From contig VBLC01000049.1 of the NCBI GenBank assembly GCA_005879315.1, positions 24,683 through 88,682 on the forward strand: a DNA stretch of 64,000 nucleotides. Reading direction: 5' to 3'. The position numbers were made by a program, and so were the translations under genes. The notes below the pieces were generated by a model. The model worked only from the letters and a program-made list of their open reading frames with translations, was not told the origin of the DNA and ran no database searches. Positions 26,762-39,737 of this stretch are shown piece by piece. The stretch's first letter is position 1. Every line of letters begins with the position of its first letter. The DNA is from Deltaproteobacteria bacterium. GTDB lineage: Bacteria; Myxococcota; Myxococcia; Myxococcales; 40CM-4-68-19.

Positions 26762-26762
<1 letters not shown>
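24675..26762 (-). CDS. glyS: Glycine--tRNA ligase beta subunit
   Basis: The 695-residue product is the beta subunit of the bacterial alpha2-beta2 glycyl-tRNA synthetase, which binds tRNA and helps charge it with glycine. It begins MDLVFEIGTEELPA, contains FATPRRLAFIATKLP and the ARLSDGKFFFDEDRK region, and ends with the DALR-type anticodon-binding region (VLVMDKDPALRDNRLALLR). The ATG at 26762 shares one base with the glyQ stop (TGATG), so the subunits are translationally coupled. The length is normal. The coding strand holds an AT-rich 16-base run at 25260-25275 that recurs elsewhere in the window. Confidence 0.96.
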
Positions 26763-27703
<941 letters not shown>

Positions 27704-27756
27704 GGCGGCGGCGCAAGCTAGCAGATCTGCGCTGCGCGGGGCAGGCGAGGGCGCTT

Positions 27757-28290
27757 CTACTTCTTCTTGCTCACGGGAGGCGCGAGGAAGCTGACGTTGT
27801 CGCCCGCGGCCGGAACCGGAGGCGGCTCGCTCGCCTGCTGGTCGGCGCGGATGTGATCGAGCACCGACCTGTGCTGCTCGAGCATCGCCGAGAGCGACTG
27901 CATGAAGCTCTGCCGGGCGCGCTTCAGCTCGTCGATCTCGGTGATCAGCTGCATCCGCTTGGCCTGCGCGTTGGCGATGATCTTCTCCGCCTGCAGCTCC
28001 GCGTCGGAGAGGACGATGTCGGCCTCCTTGCGGGTGTTGGCCTTCATCTCCTCGGCCAGCTTCTGCGCCGTGGTCAGCGTCTGCTGCAACAATTGCTCGC
28101 GATCCTTGAACTCGTTGATGCGCGCCTCGCGCCGGCGGAGCTCTTCGTCCTGCCGGTCGAGCTTGCGCCTCATCTCCTCCAGCTCGCGCGCCACCAGATC
28201 GAGGTACTGGCGCACTTCTTTCTCGTCGACGCCGCTCCACCGCACGCTGCGGAAGGTCTTCTGCTGCAGATCGATGGGGGTGAGCTTCAT
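27757..28290 (-). CDS. DivIVA-domain protein
   Basis: The 177-residue protein opens with the DivIVA signature ([13 protein letters not shown] ... [16 protein letters not shown]). A long heptad-patterned coiled coil runs from about 35 to 145 ([51 protein letters not shown]), and a Pro-rich, Lys-ending tail follows. DivIVA proteins polymerise at curved membrane and organise pole or septum functions. It is downstream of the GGDEF gene (4-base overlap) and upstream of glyQ. The exact role here is not known. Confidence 0.85.
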   Translation of the reverse strand: MKLTPIDLQQKTFRSVRWSGVDEKEVRQYLDLVARELEEMRRKLDRQDEELRRREARINEFKDREQLLQQTLTTAQKLAEEMKANTRKEADIVLSDAELQAEKIIANAQAKRMQLITEIDELKRARQSFMQSLSAMLEQHRSVLDHIRADQQASEPPPVPAAGDNVSFLAPPVSKKK

Positions 28291-29387
28291 GGCTGCTCGG
28301 AAGATACACCGGCGGTCAAGGATACATTCCGCGGCTCTTGCGGGAGCGCCGCCAGCACCCCGCCGCGGCTGTCGGCCTTGACCCGGTACATGGCCTCGTC
28401 GGCGCGGCGGATCAGGTCGTCGGGGCTGCGGGCGTCGTCGGGGAAGGAGGCCACGCCCATGCTGGCGGTGAGCTTGATGGGCCCGACGCTCTGCTCGGCG
28501 AGGAAAGGCTCGCGGGCGATCTCGCCGCCGATGCGCCGGGCCGCTTCGATCGCCTGGTCCTTGCTGGTCTCGGGCAGGAGGATGACGAACTCGTCGCCTC
28601 CGTAGCGCACCGGCACGTCGGTCGAGCGGAGCGTTCGCAGGAGAAGCCGGCCCACTTCGTGGAGCACGCGCGAGCCGGCCTGGTGGCCATGGCTGTCGTT
28701 GACCAGCTTGAAGTGATCGAGGTCGAAGAAGATGAGGCTGACCGGGTGTCCGAAGCGCGTGGCGCGCACCACTTCCTGCTCGAGCTGCCGCTTGAGATGG
28801 CGCGAGTTGAAGAGCCCGGTGTGGTCGTCGAGGACAGTCAGCTCCTCCACCTTGTGGTAGTTGCGCGCGTTCTCGATGGCGATGGCGCTGAACTCGGCCA
28901 CGGTGCTGAGGATGCGCAGGTCTTCCTCGGAGAAGGTCCCGTCGCCCTGTCCGTTGACCAGCTCGATGACGCCGAGCATGCGCCCCTTGAAGGCGAGCGG
29001 CACGCAGAGGATCGACTGGGTGTGGAAGCGCGAGGCCTTGTCGAATCGGCCGGCGAAGCGCGGGTCCTTGTGCACGTTGGGGACGAGCAGCGGCGCGTTG
29101 TGCTCGGCCACCCAGCCGGCGATGCCTTCGCCCGGCCGGATGCGCAGGCCGAGCAGCTTTTCCGAGCCGGCGCCGACGGCGGTCTGGAAGAAGAGCTCGC
29201 CGGTCTTCTCGTCCTTGAGGAGGAGCGACCAGTTGCGCGGCTTGAGCAGCTCCGACACCTTGGCGAGGATGACGTGCATCACCTCGGTGATGTCGAGAGA
29301 CGACGTCAGCGCCTTGCCGATCTCGTTGAGGACGGCAAGTTCGTCGACTGTGCGCTGCAACTCCCGGAGGAGATCCTTCCCCCGCAT
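28287..29387 (-). CDS. GAF-GGDEF diguanylate cyclase
   Basis: The 366-residue protein has a short helical start, a GAF domain (about residues 25-170: [17 protein letters not shown] ... [19 protein letters not shown]) and a GGDEF domain (about 190-345). The catalytic YGGDEFVI is intact, and an RxxD I-site (RSTD, five residues before the motif) is present, predicting product inhibition by c-di-GMP. The [10 protein letters not shown] stretch is the metal-binding half. It should make c-di-GMP in response to a GAF ligand. The start is only about 8 bases after a -10-like box, so the message may be leaderless. Confidence 0.92.
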   Translation of the reverse strand: MRGKDLLRELQRTVDELAVLNEIGKALTSSLDITEVMHVILAKVSELLKPRNWSLLLKDEKTGELFFQTAVGAGSEKLLGLRIRPGEGIAGWVAEHNAPLLVPNVHKDPRFAGRFDKASRFHTQSILCVPLAFKGRMLGVIELVNGQGDGTFSEEDLRILSTVAEFSAIAIENARNYHKVEELTVLDDHTGLFNSRHLKRQLEQEVVRATRFGHPVSLIFFDLDHFKLVNDSHGHQAGSRVLHEVGRLLLRTLRSTDVPVRYGGDEFVILLPETSKDQAIEAARRIGGEIAREPFLAEQSVGPIKLTASMGVASFPDDARSPDDLIRRADEAMYRVKADSRGGVLAALPQEPRNVSLTAGVSSEQP

Positions 29388-29394
29388 TCTGTAG

Positions 29395-29424
29395 AGTGTA
29401 TGCTCGGTTGTCGCGGCGCGCCAA
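29395..29424 (-). promoter_or_regulatory. Putative sigma-70-type promoter for the GGDEF gene
   Basis: Read on the minus strand, TTGGCG (29424-29419) is followed after 18 bases by TACACT (29400-29395), a fair match to the -35/-10 consensus. The ATG at 29387 lies only seven bases beyond the -10 box and has no ribosome site, so a transcript starting here would be nearly leaderless. The site sits in the 56-base gap divergent from maf. Confidence 0.35.
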
Positions 29425-29443
29425 ATTCGCTACAGCGCTGGGG

Positions 29444-30001
29444 ATGAAGCTTTTGCTCTGCTCTGCCTCGCCGCGCCGGCGCGAGTTTCTCGAGCGGCTG
29501 GGCCTGACCTTCGAGGTCGCTCCGGCGCAGATCGATGAGCGGCGCGGCCGCGCGGAGGCAGCCCTCGTCTATGTGGCGAGAATGGCGCGAGAAAAATCGC
29601 AGTCGTGCGCTCGGCCGGGGCATGTTGCGCTGGGGGCGGACACCATCGTCGTCGTGGGCGAGGATGTCCTGGGAAAGCCGCGCGACCGGGTAGACGCAGA
29701 GCGCATGCTGTGGTTGCTCTCGGGGATCGAGCACCGGGTCGTCACGGCCGTGGCCGTCGGCGCGGAGTCCGCGGTCGTCTCCACCTCAGTGAGGTTCAGC
29801 AAGCTCTCGCGCGAGCAGATCAGCTGGCTGGTCGACTCCGGCGACGGCGACGACAAGGCCGGCGCCTATGCCGCGCAGGGGCTGGCGGGCGTCTTCATCG
29901 AGCGCATCGAAGGGAGCTTCAGCAACGTCGTCGGCCTGCCGCTCCTGGAGACGGTACGGCTTCTGGAGAAGGCCGGGGTGGAGCTGCCGTGGAAGGCCTG
30001 A
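29444..30001 (+). CDS. maf: Maf-family nucleotide pyrophosphatase
   Basis: The 185-residue product has the Maf signatures: SASPRRREFLERLGL at the N-terminus, GADTIVVVGEDVLGKPRD, and GDDKAGAYAAQGLAGVFIERIEGSFSNVVGLPL. Family members hydrolyse dTTP, UTP or CTP derivatives and modified nucleotides, acting as house-cleaning enzymes. The ATG at 29444 after GGGG is preferred to upstream starts because the family N-terminus begins there. The following yggS overlaps its last 13 bases. Confidence 0.9.
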   Translation: MKLLLCSASPRRREFLERLGLTFEVAPAQIDERRGRAEAALVYVARMAREKSQSCARPGHVALGADTIVVVGEDVLGKPRDRVDAERMLWLLSGIEHRVVTAVAVGAESAVVSTSVRFSKLSREQISWLVDSGDGDDKAGAYAAQGLAGVFIERIEGSFSNVVGLPLLETVRLLEKAGVELPWKA

Positions 30002-30627
30002 AGAAGGTGCGCGAGCGCATCGCCCAGGCCTGCGCCCGGGCGGGCCGGGCGCAAGGCTCCGTGACGCTCGCTGCGGTGAGCAAGGGCCAGCCGATGGAAA
30101 AGATCCGCGAGGCTTTCGCGGCGGGGCAGACCCTCTTCGCGGAGAACTACGCGCAGGAGCTGCGGGAGAAGTCCTCGGCCCTGCCGGATGCGGAGTGGCA
30201 CTTCATCGGGGCGCTGCAGAGCAACAAGGCGCGGATGGTGGTGGGGCGGGCTGCGCTCATCCACACCTGCGATCGGATCTCCTTGGCCCGGGAGCTGGCC
30301 AAGCGGGCGGAAGGCGCGCAGCGCGTGCTTCTGGAAGTGAACATCGGCCGCGAGCCGCAGAAGAGCGGTGTGCTTCCCGAAGAAGCGCCCGGTCTGCTCG
30401 ACGCTGTCCGCGCGCTGCCGCAGCTCCGCTGCGAGGGGCTGATGTGCATTCCTCCCGCCGAGGGCGATCCGCGGCCTCACTTTCGCGCCCTGCGCGAGCT
30501 CGGGGAGAAGCTCGGCCTTCGCGAGCTGTCGATGGGCATGAGCGCCGACTACGAGGCCGCCATCGAGGAGGGCGCGACCATCGTCAGGGTCGGCACCGCG
30601 ATTTTCGGCGAGCGCATCCGCCGTTGA
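29989..30627 (+). CDS. yggS: YggS-family pyridoxal-phosphate homeostasis protein
   Basis: The 212-residue protein is a PLP-binding alanine-racemase-fold (PROSC) protein: the PLP lysine sits in LAAVSKGQP, followed by FAENYAQELREKS and WHFIGALQSNKARMVV. It also has LEVNIGREPQKSGV and ELSMGMSADYEAAIEEGATIVRVGTAIFG. It helps keep cellular PLP in balance. The GTG at 29989 gives a family-like start and has GGTGGAG upstream. It overlaps maf and is convergent with the P5C dehydrogenase gene, leaving only 6 bases between the stops. Confidence 0.92.
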   Translation: MEGLKKVRERIAQACARAGRAQGSVTLAAVSKGQPMEKIREAFAAGQTLFAENYAQELREKSSALPDAEWHFIGALQSNKARMVVGRAALIHTCDRISLARELAKRAEGAQRVLLEVNIGREPQKSGVLPEEAPGLLDAVRALPQLRCEGLMCIPPAEGDPRPHFRALRELGEKLGLRELSMGMSADYEAAIEEGATIVRVGTAIFGERIRR

Positions 30628-30633
30628 CGCCCC

Positions 30634-32271
<1,638 letters not shown>

Positions 32272-32338
32272 CGAGCGCCTCCAATCGCCAGTCGCGCGGA
32301 GCATAACGCGCCATGCCCGTGATATTCACCCATTCGCC

Positions 32339-33645
32339 TTGGACCGGGACGGCCCGCAGACGATCCGCATCTCGCTCGACGGTCAGGCGATCGACGCGCA
32401 GAGGGGCGACACCGTCGCGGCCGCGCTTTTGCGCGCGGGCATCACCACTTTCACGCGGTCGATCAAGTACCACCGGCCGCGCGGGCCTTTCTGCCTGCAG
32501 GGGAGCTGCGGGCAATGCCTGATGCGCATCGACGGCGCGCCCAGCCTCCTCGCCTGCCGGGTGCTGGCGGAAGAGGGGATGATCTGCCAGCGGCAGAACG
32601 CGCCGCTCGGCGCCGAGAAGGACATCTTTCGCGCCGCCGATTTTCTTTTTCCCGAGGGGCTCGACCACCATCACTTGATGACCGGCTCGCGGCTGCTCGG
32701 GCGCGTCGCGCTGGAGGTGGCGCGGCGGCTGGCGGGACTGGGCGAGCTGCCCGACAAGCCGCGTGCGCCGGTCGAGGCCGAGCTGCGAAAGGCGCGGCTG
32801 GTCATCGTCGGCGCAGGGCCGGCGGGCCTGGCAGCGGCGCGGGCTGCGGGCGACGCTCTCCGCGCGGCGGAAGGCGGCGTTCTCTTGCTCGAGCGCGAGC
32901 CGCGGCCGGGCGGCGGCGCGCTTCTCGCCATCGATCCAGCGCTGCCCGACCGCGACCAGATCGCGCAGATGGCGCTCGCGCTGCAGGGCGAGGTGATGCT
33001 CGACTCCGAGTGCGTCGGCCTGTACGCCAACGACACGGCGCTCCCCGGCAATGCGCTGGTGGCGGTGCGGCAGCGCGGCCGGCTCTTGCTCCTCATCGCA
33101 GAGCGCGTGCTGGTCGCGGTCGGCGGCGCCTCCCAGCCGCTGCCCTTCGCCGGCGTCGATCGCCCAGGCGTCCATGCGGCGCGCGGCCTCGTGGCGCTGC
33201 CGGCGATGGTGGGCGAGAGGCTCGTCGTGGTCGGCGAAGGCAAGGAGCTGGTCGACTGCGCGCGCGCCCTGCGCCGCAAGGGATACCTGCTCGAGCGCGT
33301 GATCGCGCTCGGCAAGAGCTGGCCCGCAGCGGCGGATCTGCCCATCGAGGAGAATCAGCCGCGGCGCGCGCTCGGCAATCCCGTGCGCGCCCTGCAGGTC
33401 GGCGACTCTCGCATCCACTGCGACGCGGTGGCCATCGCCATGAATCCCGCGCCGCTGCACGAGCTGGCCAGCTCGGTTGGCGCGCACGCGCGCTGGGTCG
33501 CCGAGGTGGGCGGCTTTCCCATCCAGGTCGATGGCGAGGGCCGCACCAGCGTTCCCTGGCTCTTCGCTGCCGGCCGCTGCGCGGGGCTGGGCGGATCTGC
33601 CGCCCTCAATTCGGGCGAGGCGGCCGGAAGAGCGGCGGGCCGCGG

Positions 33646-33649
<4 letters not shown>
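32339..33649 (+). CDS. [2Fe-2S]/FAD dehydrogenase subunit (HcnA+HcnB / sarcosine-oxidase-alpha-like)
   Basis: The 436-residue product starts with a Fer2_4-like [2Fe-2S] domain (about 1-100): GDTVAAALLRAGITTFTRSI, KYHRPRGPFC, GSCGQC, then LLACR, giving four Cys ligands. A pyridine-nucleotide-disulfide-type FAD domain follows (LVIVGAGPAGLAAARAA, then VVVGEGKELVDCA, and FAAGRCAGLGGSAALNSGEAAGRAA). The start is uncertain: TTG at 32339 is used because the codons before it lose the strong third-position GC. An ATG at 32249 with a better ribosome site would overlap the divergent gene. The stop overlaps the partner gene. Confidence 0.78.
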
Positions 33650-35135
<1,486 letters not shown>

Positions 35136-35139
<4 letters not shown>

Positions 35140-35225
35140 AAACGCGGCTTCCGGAGAACCCACCCGGCGACAGCGACAATGAGCTCCGGGGCTAGGTCCT
35201 TGAGGACGGCCATGAAGAAGTGCAT
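35136..35225 (-). CDS. Candidate 29-residue small hydrophobic protein
   Basis: The frame runs from an ATG at 35225 to a TAA at 35136, overlapping the convergent dehydrogenase by four bases. The peptide starts MHFFMAVLKDLAPELIVAV and continues to a basic end (RKPRF), giving an amphipathic/hydrophobic helix. About 24 of 29 codons end in G or C, like real genes here. The ribosome site is poor (ACGGA close to the start). It may be a true micropeptide or chance. Confidence 0.22.
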
Positions 35226-35257
35226 TCCGTCATTGTAATCATTGCGGCGCGCGGGGG

Positions 35258-35335
35258 GCGTTGCGGGGGGTGCCAAACCCCCCGCACAAGCGGAGCGGCC
35301 GAAGGCCGCGGAGCGCCCCAAAAAAAAGGCAACGC
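35258..35335. repeat. Nested palindromic element upstream of proC
   Basis: The element contains a 10-bp perfect stem (TGCGGGGGGT at 35262-35271 with ACCCCCCGCA at 35277-35286, loop GCCAA) and a second 6-bp stem (GCGGCC at 35295-35300 with GGCCGC at 35304-35309, loop GAA). An outer pairing, GCGTTGC at 35258-35264 with GCAACGC at 35329-35335, encloses both. An A8 run (35320-35327) lies inside. The shape resembles a small cruciform/REP-type repeat or structured leader rather than a simple terminator. Confidence 0.6.
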
Positions 35336-35355
35336 ACTCTGCTACAAACTTGGTC

Positions 35356-36183
35356 ATGGTCACCGACAAGAAGCTCGGGTTCATCGGCGCCGGCAACATG
35401 GGCGAGGCGCTGCTCAAGGGGCTGCTCAGCACTCGCGCGGCGAAGCCCGAGCAGGTCTTCGTCAGCGCGAGGCGCGCCGAGCGGGTGCAGGAGCTACAGA
35501 AGACGTACGGCATCAAGGGCGGCAGCAATGCGGAAGTGGCGCGGCAGAGCGAGGTGATCGTGCTGGCGGTCAAGCCGCAGATCCTCGACCAGGTGCTGCG
35601 CGATATCGCGTCCGACATCTCGCGCGAGAAGCTGATCATCAGCGTGGCGGCGGGAGTGCCCATTGCCGCCATCGAGCGCCGGCTGCATCCGCCCATGCGC
35701 GTCATCCGGGCCATGCCGAACACGCCGGCCACGGTGGGCGCGGCAGCGACTGCGCTGGCGCGCGGCGAGCACGCGACCGACGCAGATCTGATGACGGCGC
35801 AGACCATCTTCGACTCGGTGGGGTTGACCGTGGTGCTCGAGGAGGCGCAGCTCGACGCGGTCACCGGGCTCTCGGGCAGCGGGCCCGCGTATCTTTTCCT
35901 CATCATCGAGGCGCTCGCCGATGCGGGAGTGAAAGTGGGGCTCTCGCGCCGCGCCTCGCTGCAGCTGGCGGCGCAGACGGTGCTCGGCAGCGCCAAATTG
36001 CTCATCGAGAGCGGACAGCATCCCGGCATGCTCAAGGACGGCGTCACCAGCCCGGGCGGCACGGCCATCGCAGGGCTGCACACGCTGGAGGCGGGCGGCC
36101 TGCGCAACGTCCTGATGAACGCAGTTGAAGCGGCGACACGCCGCTCGCGCGAGCTGGGCGAAGAATTCCTCAGGAAGCTATAG
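35356..36183 (+). CDS. proC: Pyrroline-5-carboxylate reductase
   Basis: This 275-residue NAD(P)H enzyme makes proline from pyrroline-5-carboxylate. The N-terminal Rossmann motif is GFIGAGNMGEALLKGLL. Family signatures follow: VIVLAVKPQILDQVL, VIRAMPNTPATVGAAATAL, and the C-terminal LSGSGPAYLFLIIEALADAGVKVGL and TSPGGTAIAGLHTLE. The ATG at 35356 fits the family; an in-frame upstream extension is low-complexity and unlikely. No clear ribosome site is visible. A palindromic element lies just upstream. Confidence 0.94.
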   Translation: MVTDKKLGFIGAGNMGEALLKGLLSTRAAKPEQVFVSARRAERVQELQKTYGIKGGSNAEVARQSEVIVLAVKPQILDQVLRDIASDISREKLIISVAAGVPIAAIERRLHPPMRVIRAMPNTPATVGAAATALARGEHATDADLMTAQTIFDSVGLTVVLEEAQLDAVTGLSGSGPAYLFLIIEALADAGVKVGLSRRASLQLAAQTVLGSAKLLIESGQHPGMLKDGVTSPGGTAIAGLHTLEAGGLRNVLMNAVEAATRRSRELGEEFLRKL

Positions 36184-36190
36184 GCGCGCC

Positions 36191-36571
36191 ATGGACCTCT
36201 CCGGAATGAAGCTCGCCCCCGAGGGCGCCGACCCGAAGCTGCTCGATCAGCTCGGCCTGCCGGCCGATCTCCGCGCCTTCCTGGCGAAGAACAACGGCGG
36301 CCGCGGCACCATCGGCGCGCGCAAGCGGCCGCTTCTCCTCTGGAGCGCCGAGCAGATCGAAAGCGAGGCCGACGAACAGGAGGTGACGCGCTCGACACCC
36401 GGCCTGCTGCTCTTCGGAACCGACGGCGGCGCCGAGGGTTACGGTTATCTGCCGCGGCTGAGGCGCGGAAAGTACGGGCGCATCTCGCTGCTCGCGGCCG
36501 GGCCGCACGAGTTCGAGCCGCTCGGCGATTCTCTCGAGGAGCTGCTCACCGCGCTGGCCGAGGGGCGCTGA
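36191..36571 (+). CDS. SMI1/KNR4 (SUKH)-like protein
   Basis: The 126-residue protein has the SUKH pattern: LGLPADLRAFLAKNNGGRG at the front, LLLFGTDGGAEGYGYLPR in the middle, then FEPLGDSLEELLTALAEG. SUKH proteins occur as immunity proteins or phosphate-signalling adaptors. The ATG at 36191 follows proC by 7 bases, so it is probably co-transcribed. Its 3' end overlaps that of the convergent kinase-WD40 gene by 26 bases. Assignment is from pattern only. Confidence 0.6.
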   Translation: MDLSGMKLAPEGADPKLLDQLGLPADLRAFLAKNNGGRGTIGARKRPLLLWSAEQIESEADEQEVTRSTPGLLLFGTDGGAEGYGYLPRLRRGKYGRISLLAAGPHEFEPLGDSLEELLTALAEGR

Positions 36572-39500
36572 TCGCGCCCATCCCCGGCTCGTGCGTCGGC
36601 GCCGCAGCCCCGGGCGCGGCGAGGTCGAGGTCCATCGCGTTCATCACCAGGCCGTGCTCGGCGAGCGCGCGCTGCAGATGCTCCTCCGGCGGCGGCAGCT
36701 TTTCGGGATGGCCGAGGGAGACCGTGTGCAGCCCGTTCGACCAGCGCTGGCTGCCGCCGGCGAGGAAGAGCAGCACCGATCCGTCAGGCGAGAAGGAGAG
36801 GCCGAAGCTGGAGCTGACTTCCGGAGCGGCGGCGCCGGCGAGCGGAGCAAAGCTGATCGCGTCCCAGAAGCGGATGGTGCCGTCCAGCTCGGAAGTGGCG
36901 AGGACGCGACCGTCCGGCGAGAAAGCGAGGTCGCTGAAGGACGAGCCAGGCTGGTGCGGGCCGCTGCGCACTGCCCCGGTCTGCACCTCGAGCAGCCGGA
37001 CGCGATCGCCATGCCGGACCGCCACGCTGCGGCCGTCGGGAACGAGCTCGAGGGAGGAGCTCTCGTCCGCGTCCACTCGCAGCGGAGGCAGCGGGGCGCG
37101 GCCGCGCGGATCGAGGTGCGCCAAGGTTCCGTCGCCTTGGTTCGCGAGCAGCGTGCCGTCGGGCAGGAAGAGCAGCGCATGCGCGCGCAGCGGGAAGGAG
37201 GCGAGCTGATTCGCGCGCGGCAGCTCGTAGGCGCGGACGCCCGCCTCCGATGCGATGGCGAATGTGCTCGGACCGACGGCGAGCGCGAAGGTCGCCTCTT
37301 GCCGGATCGACGCCCGCTCCTTGCCGCTGGCCGCGTCGAGCAGCAGCACGCCGTCGGGCACGCGGGCGATCAACAGCCCGCCGTCGCGCGACCAGGCGAC
37401 GGAAGCCACTCTCCTTCTCGCATCGATGCGCGAAAGCTGGCGGCCGCTGGCGGCGTCCCAGAGGCGGACCGTGCCGTCGTCGGAGGCGGAGGCGATGCGC
37501 TTGCCGTCCGGCGAGAAGGCTGCCGCGTTGACGCGCTTCTCGTGCCCTTGAAATCGGGCGGACAAATCCCAGAGCACCAGCGCCGTCTGCCGCTCGCCGA
37601 TGGCCACGCGCGAGCCGTCGGGCGAGAACGCCAGCGCGTACGGGGGCCGCGGCCGGTCGAGCACCGCCACCATCCGGCGCGCCGGGACGTCCCAGATGCG
37701 AACGCTCCGGTCGTCGGGCGAGCCCGACGCCAGCATCTTTCCGTCTGGCGAGAATGCGAGCAGTCCGACGATGCCGAGATGTCCTTGCAGCTGCCCCGCC
37801 TCCTTCCAGGTCCGCGTGGACCAGAGGTGCACCAGGTGATCGTGGCCGCCGGTCGCGAGCAGCTCGCCGTCCGGCGAGAAGGCAAGGGCCGAGACGCGCG
37901 CGCTGTCGGCCGGGAAACGGCGCTTCTCCTCGAAGGACGGCGCCTGCCAGAGCACGACCGACTTCTCTTCCGCCGAGGCGAGCAGCGATCCGTCCGGCGA
38001 AAACGCCACCGATCCGCCCGCGCGCTCGCCGGGCAGCGGCCGGAGCGCGCGTTCTTCGAGGGAAAAGAGAGTCAGTCTCGAGCCTGACCCGACTGCCAGC
38101 AGCTTGCCGTCGGGCGACCAGGCAGAGCGGGACGCGCCGGCCGGGAGACGCGCGCGCGCGACCTCGGCGAAATTTCCAGCGTCGCGGACGACGAGATCCT
38201 CGCCGCGATCGGTGCGCAGCCCGAGGGCGATCCGCCGTCCGTCGCGGGAGAGAGACGCGCCCGACCCGAGCGGGGCCGGCTCGCTGATTCGCGCCAGCTC
38301 GCGGCCGCTCTCCACTTCCCAGCGGCGCAGCGTTCCGTCCCAGCTGGTGGCGAGCACGGAGTTGCCGTCGGCGGAGAAGAAGACTCCGGAGATCCATCCC
38401 GCCGCGCCGGGAAAGCGCTCCACCGGCGCGAGGTCCTGCCAGTCCAGCGCCGCGCCCCAGCGCGCGTCGGCGCGGTCCTCCTGCATGCGGGCGGCGGCAT
38501 AGAAGACCTCGGCGCGGTGCCAGAAGAAATCGCTCTCGGCCTTGTGCGCTTTCTCCACGTAGGCCTGCGCCAGATTGCGGCGGGCCTCCGCGAGCGCGGC
38601 GCGAGCGCGCGCGGCCTCGTCGCGGATCACCAGCAGCGCCGCGATCAGGAGCAAGAGGGCGAGCCCGCTCACCGCGGAGAGCGCGCGATGGCGTTGCACG
38701 AAGCGGCGCAAGAGCTCCCACGAGCTGTACCGGTAGGCGCGGACGTTGCCGCCGCTCTGGTACGCCTCGATCTCCTGGGCGACCTCCTCGGCGCTCTCGT
38801 AGCGCTGCGAGCTCTCGCGGCTCAGGCATTTATCGGCGACCGCGGCCAATTCCGGCGGGGCGTCGCGCAGGACCAGGCGCACCCGAGGGGGCGGCTCGTC
38901 GATCACCTTGCGGATCACCGAATACGCCGTCTCGCCGTCGAAGGGCGGGCGGCCGGTGAGGATCTCGAAGAGGATCGCGCCGAGGCTCCAGACGTCGCTG
39001 CGCTCGTCGATGGCCTCGAGCTCGCCGCGCGCCTGCTCGGGGCTCATGTACGAAGGCGTGCCCAGCGCGTGTCCGGCGACAGTGGCGTCGGGCGAGCGCA
39101 TCAACTGCGATTCCTGCGCGATCTCCCGGGCGCGCATGTCCTTCTGGCCTCGCGCCTTGGCCAGGCCCCAGTCGAGCACGACCGTCTCGCCGAATTCGCC
39201 CACCATGACGTTCTCGGGCTTGAGGTCCCGGTGCACCACTCCGCGGGCGTGGGCGTACGCGACCGCATGGCAGATGTCGGCGAAATGGCTGAGCAGCTTG
39301 AGCCGTTCGGCGGCGGTGCTCGCCTGCGCCAGCACCTTCTTCAAGGTGACGCCGCGGACGAGCTTCTGCGTGTAGTAGTACGTGCCGTCCGGGTGCTGGC
39401 CCAGCTCGTAGACGGGCACGATGTTGGGATGGTCGAGCTGCCCCGTGATGCGCGCCTCGCGCAAGAAACGCGCCGAGGCCGACTGCGAGGCCGAGCGCGG

Positions 39501-39722
39501 CGTGCCGTCCGGGCCAGGTTCGGGGAGAAGCTCCTTGAGCGCGATCTCGCGGCCGATGTGCCCGTCGAAGGCGAGCAGCACCCGCGACTGCCCGCCGCGG
39601 CCGTATTCGCTGCGCACCGCATAGCGGCCCGGCACCTCGGGAGTGACGGGACCTTCCTCGCTCGTGCCCACGGTGCGCACCACCGTGGATTCTTCGCGGA
39701 CGAGAGTGTCTTCTTCGGTCAC
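36546..39722 (-). CDS. Membrane Ser/Thr protein kinase with WD40-repeat C-terminal region
   Basis: The 1058-residue protein has an N-terminal kinase domain (about 34-320) with a glycine-rich loop (YGRGGQSRVLLA), K63 in IALKEL, and VVHRDLKPENVMV. Its DFG is DWG (VVLDWGLAKA, D184), a variant common in myxobacterial kinases, and it has GTPSYMSPEQARG. A single membrane span lies near 347-366. A long C-terminal part has repeated FSPDG/WSPDG units, about ten or more WD40-type blades. It likely senses or scaffolds outside or at the membrane. It starts with GTG and overlaps the SUKH gene tail-to-tail. Confidence 0.92.
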   Translation of the reverse strand: MTEEDTLVREESTVVRTVGTSEEGPVTPEVPGRYAVRSEYGRGGQSRVLLAFDGHIGREIALKELLPEPGPDGTPRSASQSASARFLREARITGQLDHPNIVPVYELGQHPDGTYYYTQKLVRGVTLKKVLAQASTAAERLKLLSHFADICHAVAYAHARGVVHRDLKPENVMVGEFGETVVLDWGLAKARGQKDMRAREIAQESQLMRSPDATVAGHALGTPSYMSPEQARGELEAIDERSDVWSLGAILFEILTGRPPFDGETAYSVIRKVIDEPPPRVRLVLRDAPPELAAVADKCLSRESSQRYESAEEVAQEIEAYQSGGNVRAYRYSSWELLRRFVQRHRALSAVSGLALLLLIAALLVIRDEAARARAALAEARRNLAQAYVEKAHKAESDFFWHRAEVFYAAARMQEDRADARWGAALDWQDLAPVERFPGAAGWISGVFFSADGNSVLATSWDGTLRRWEVESGRELARISEPAPLGSGASLSRDGRRIALGLRTDRGEDLVVRDAGNFAEVARARLPAGASRSAWSPDGKLLAVGSGSRLTLFSLEERALRPLPGERAGGSVAFSPDGSLLASAEEKSVVLWQAPSFEEKRRFPADSARVSALAFSPDGELLATGGHDHLVHLWSTRTWKEAGQLQGHLGIVGLLAFSPDGKMLASGSPDDRSVRIWDVPARRMVAVLDRPRPPYALAFSPDGSRVAIGERQTALVLWDLSARFQGHEKRVNAAAFSPDGKRIASASDDGTVRLWDAASGRQLSRIDARRRVASVAWSRDGGLLIARVPDGVLLLDAASGKERASIRQEATFALAVGPSTFAIASEAGVRAYELPRANQLASFPLRAHALLFLPDGTLLANQGDGTLAHLDPRGRAPLPPLRVDADESSSLELVPDGRSVAVRHGDRVRLLEVQTGAVRSGPHQPGSSFSDLAFSPDGRVLATSELDGTIRFWDAISFAPLAGAAAPEVSSSFGLSFSPDGSVLLFLAGGSQRWSNGLHTVSLGHPEKLPPPEEHLQRALAEHGLVMNAMDLDLAAPGAAAPTHEPGMGAISAPRPAR

Positions 39723-39737
39723 CCGATCGACTCTACT

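Noticed and set aside
36125..36190. Upstream in-frame extension of the SUKH-like protein
   Set aside because: The extension overlaps proC and is Arg/Lys-rich without family similarity. The ATG at 36191 is preferred.
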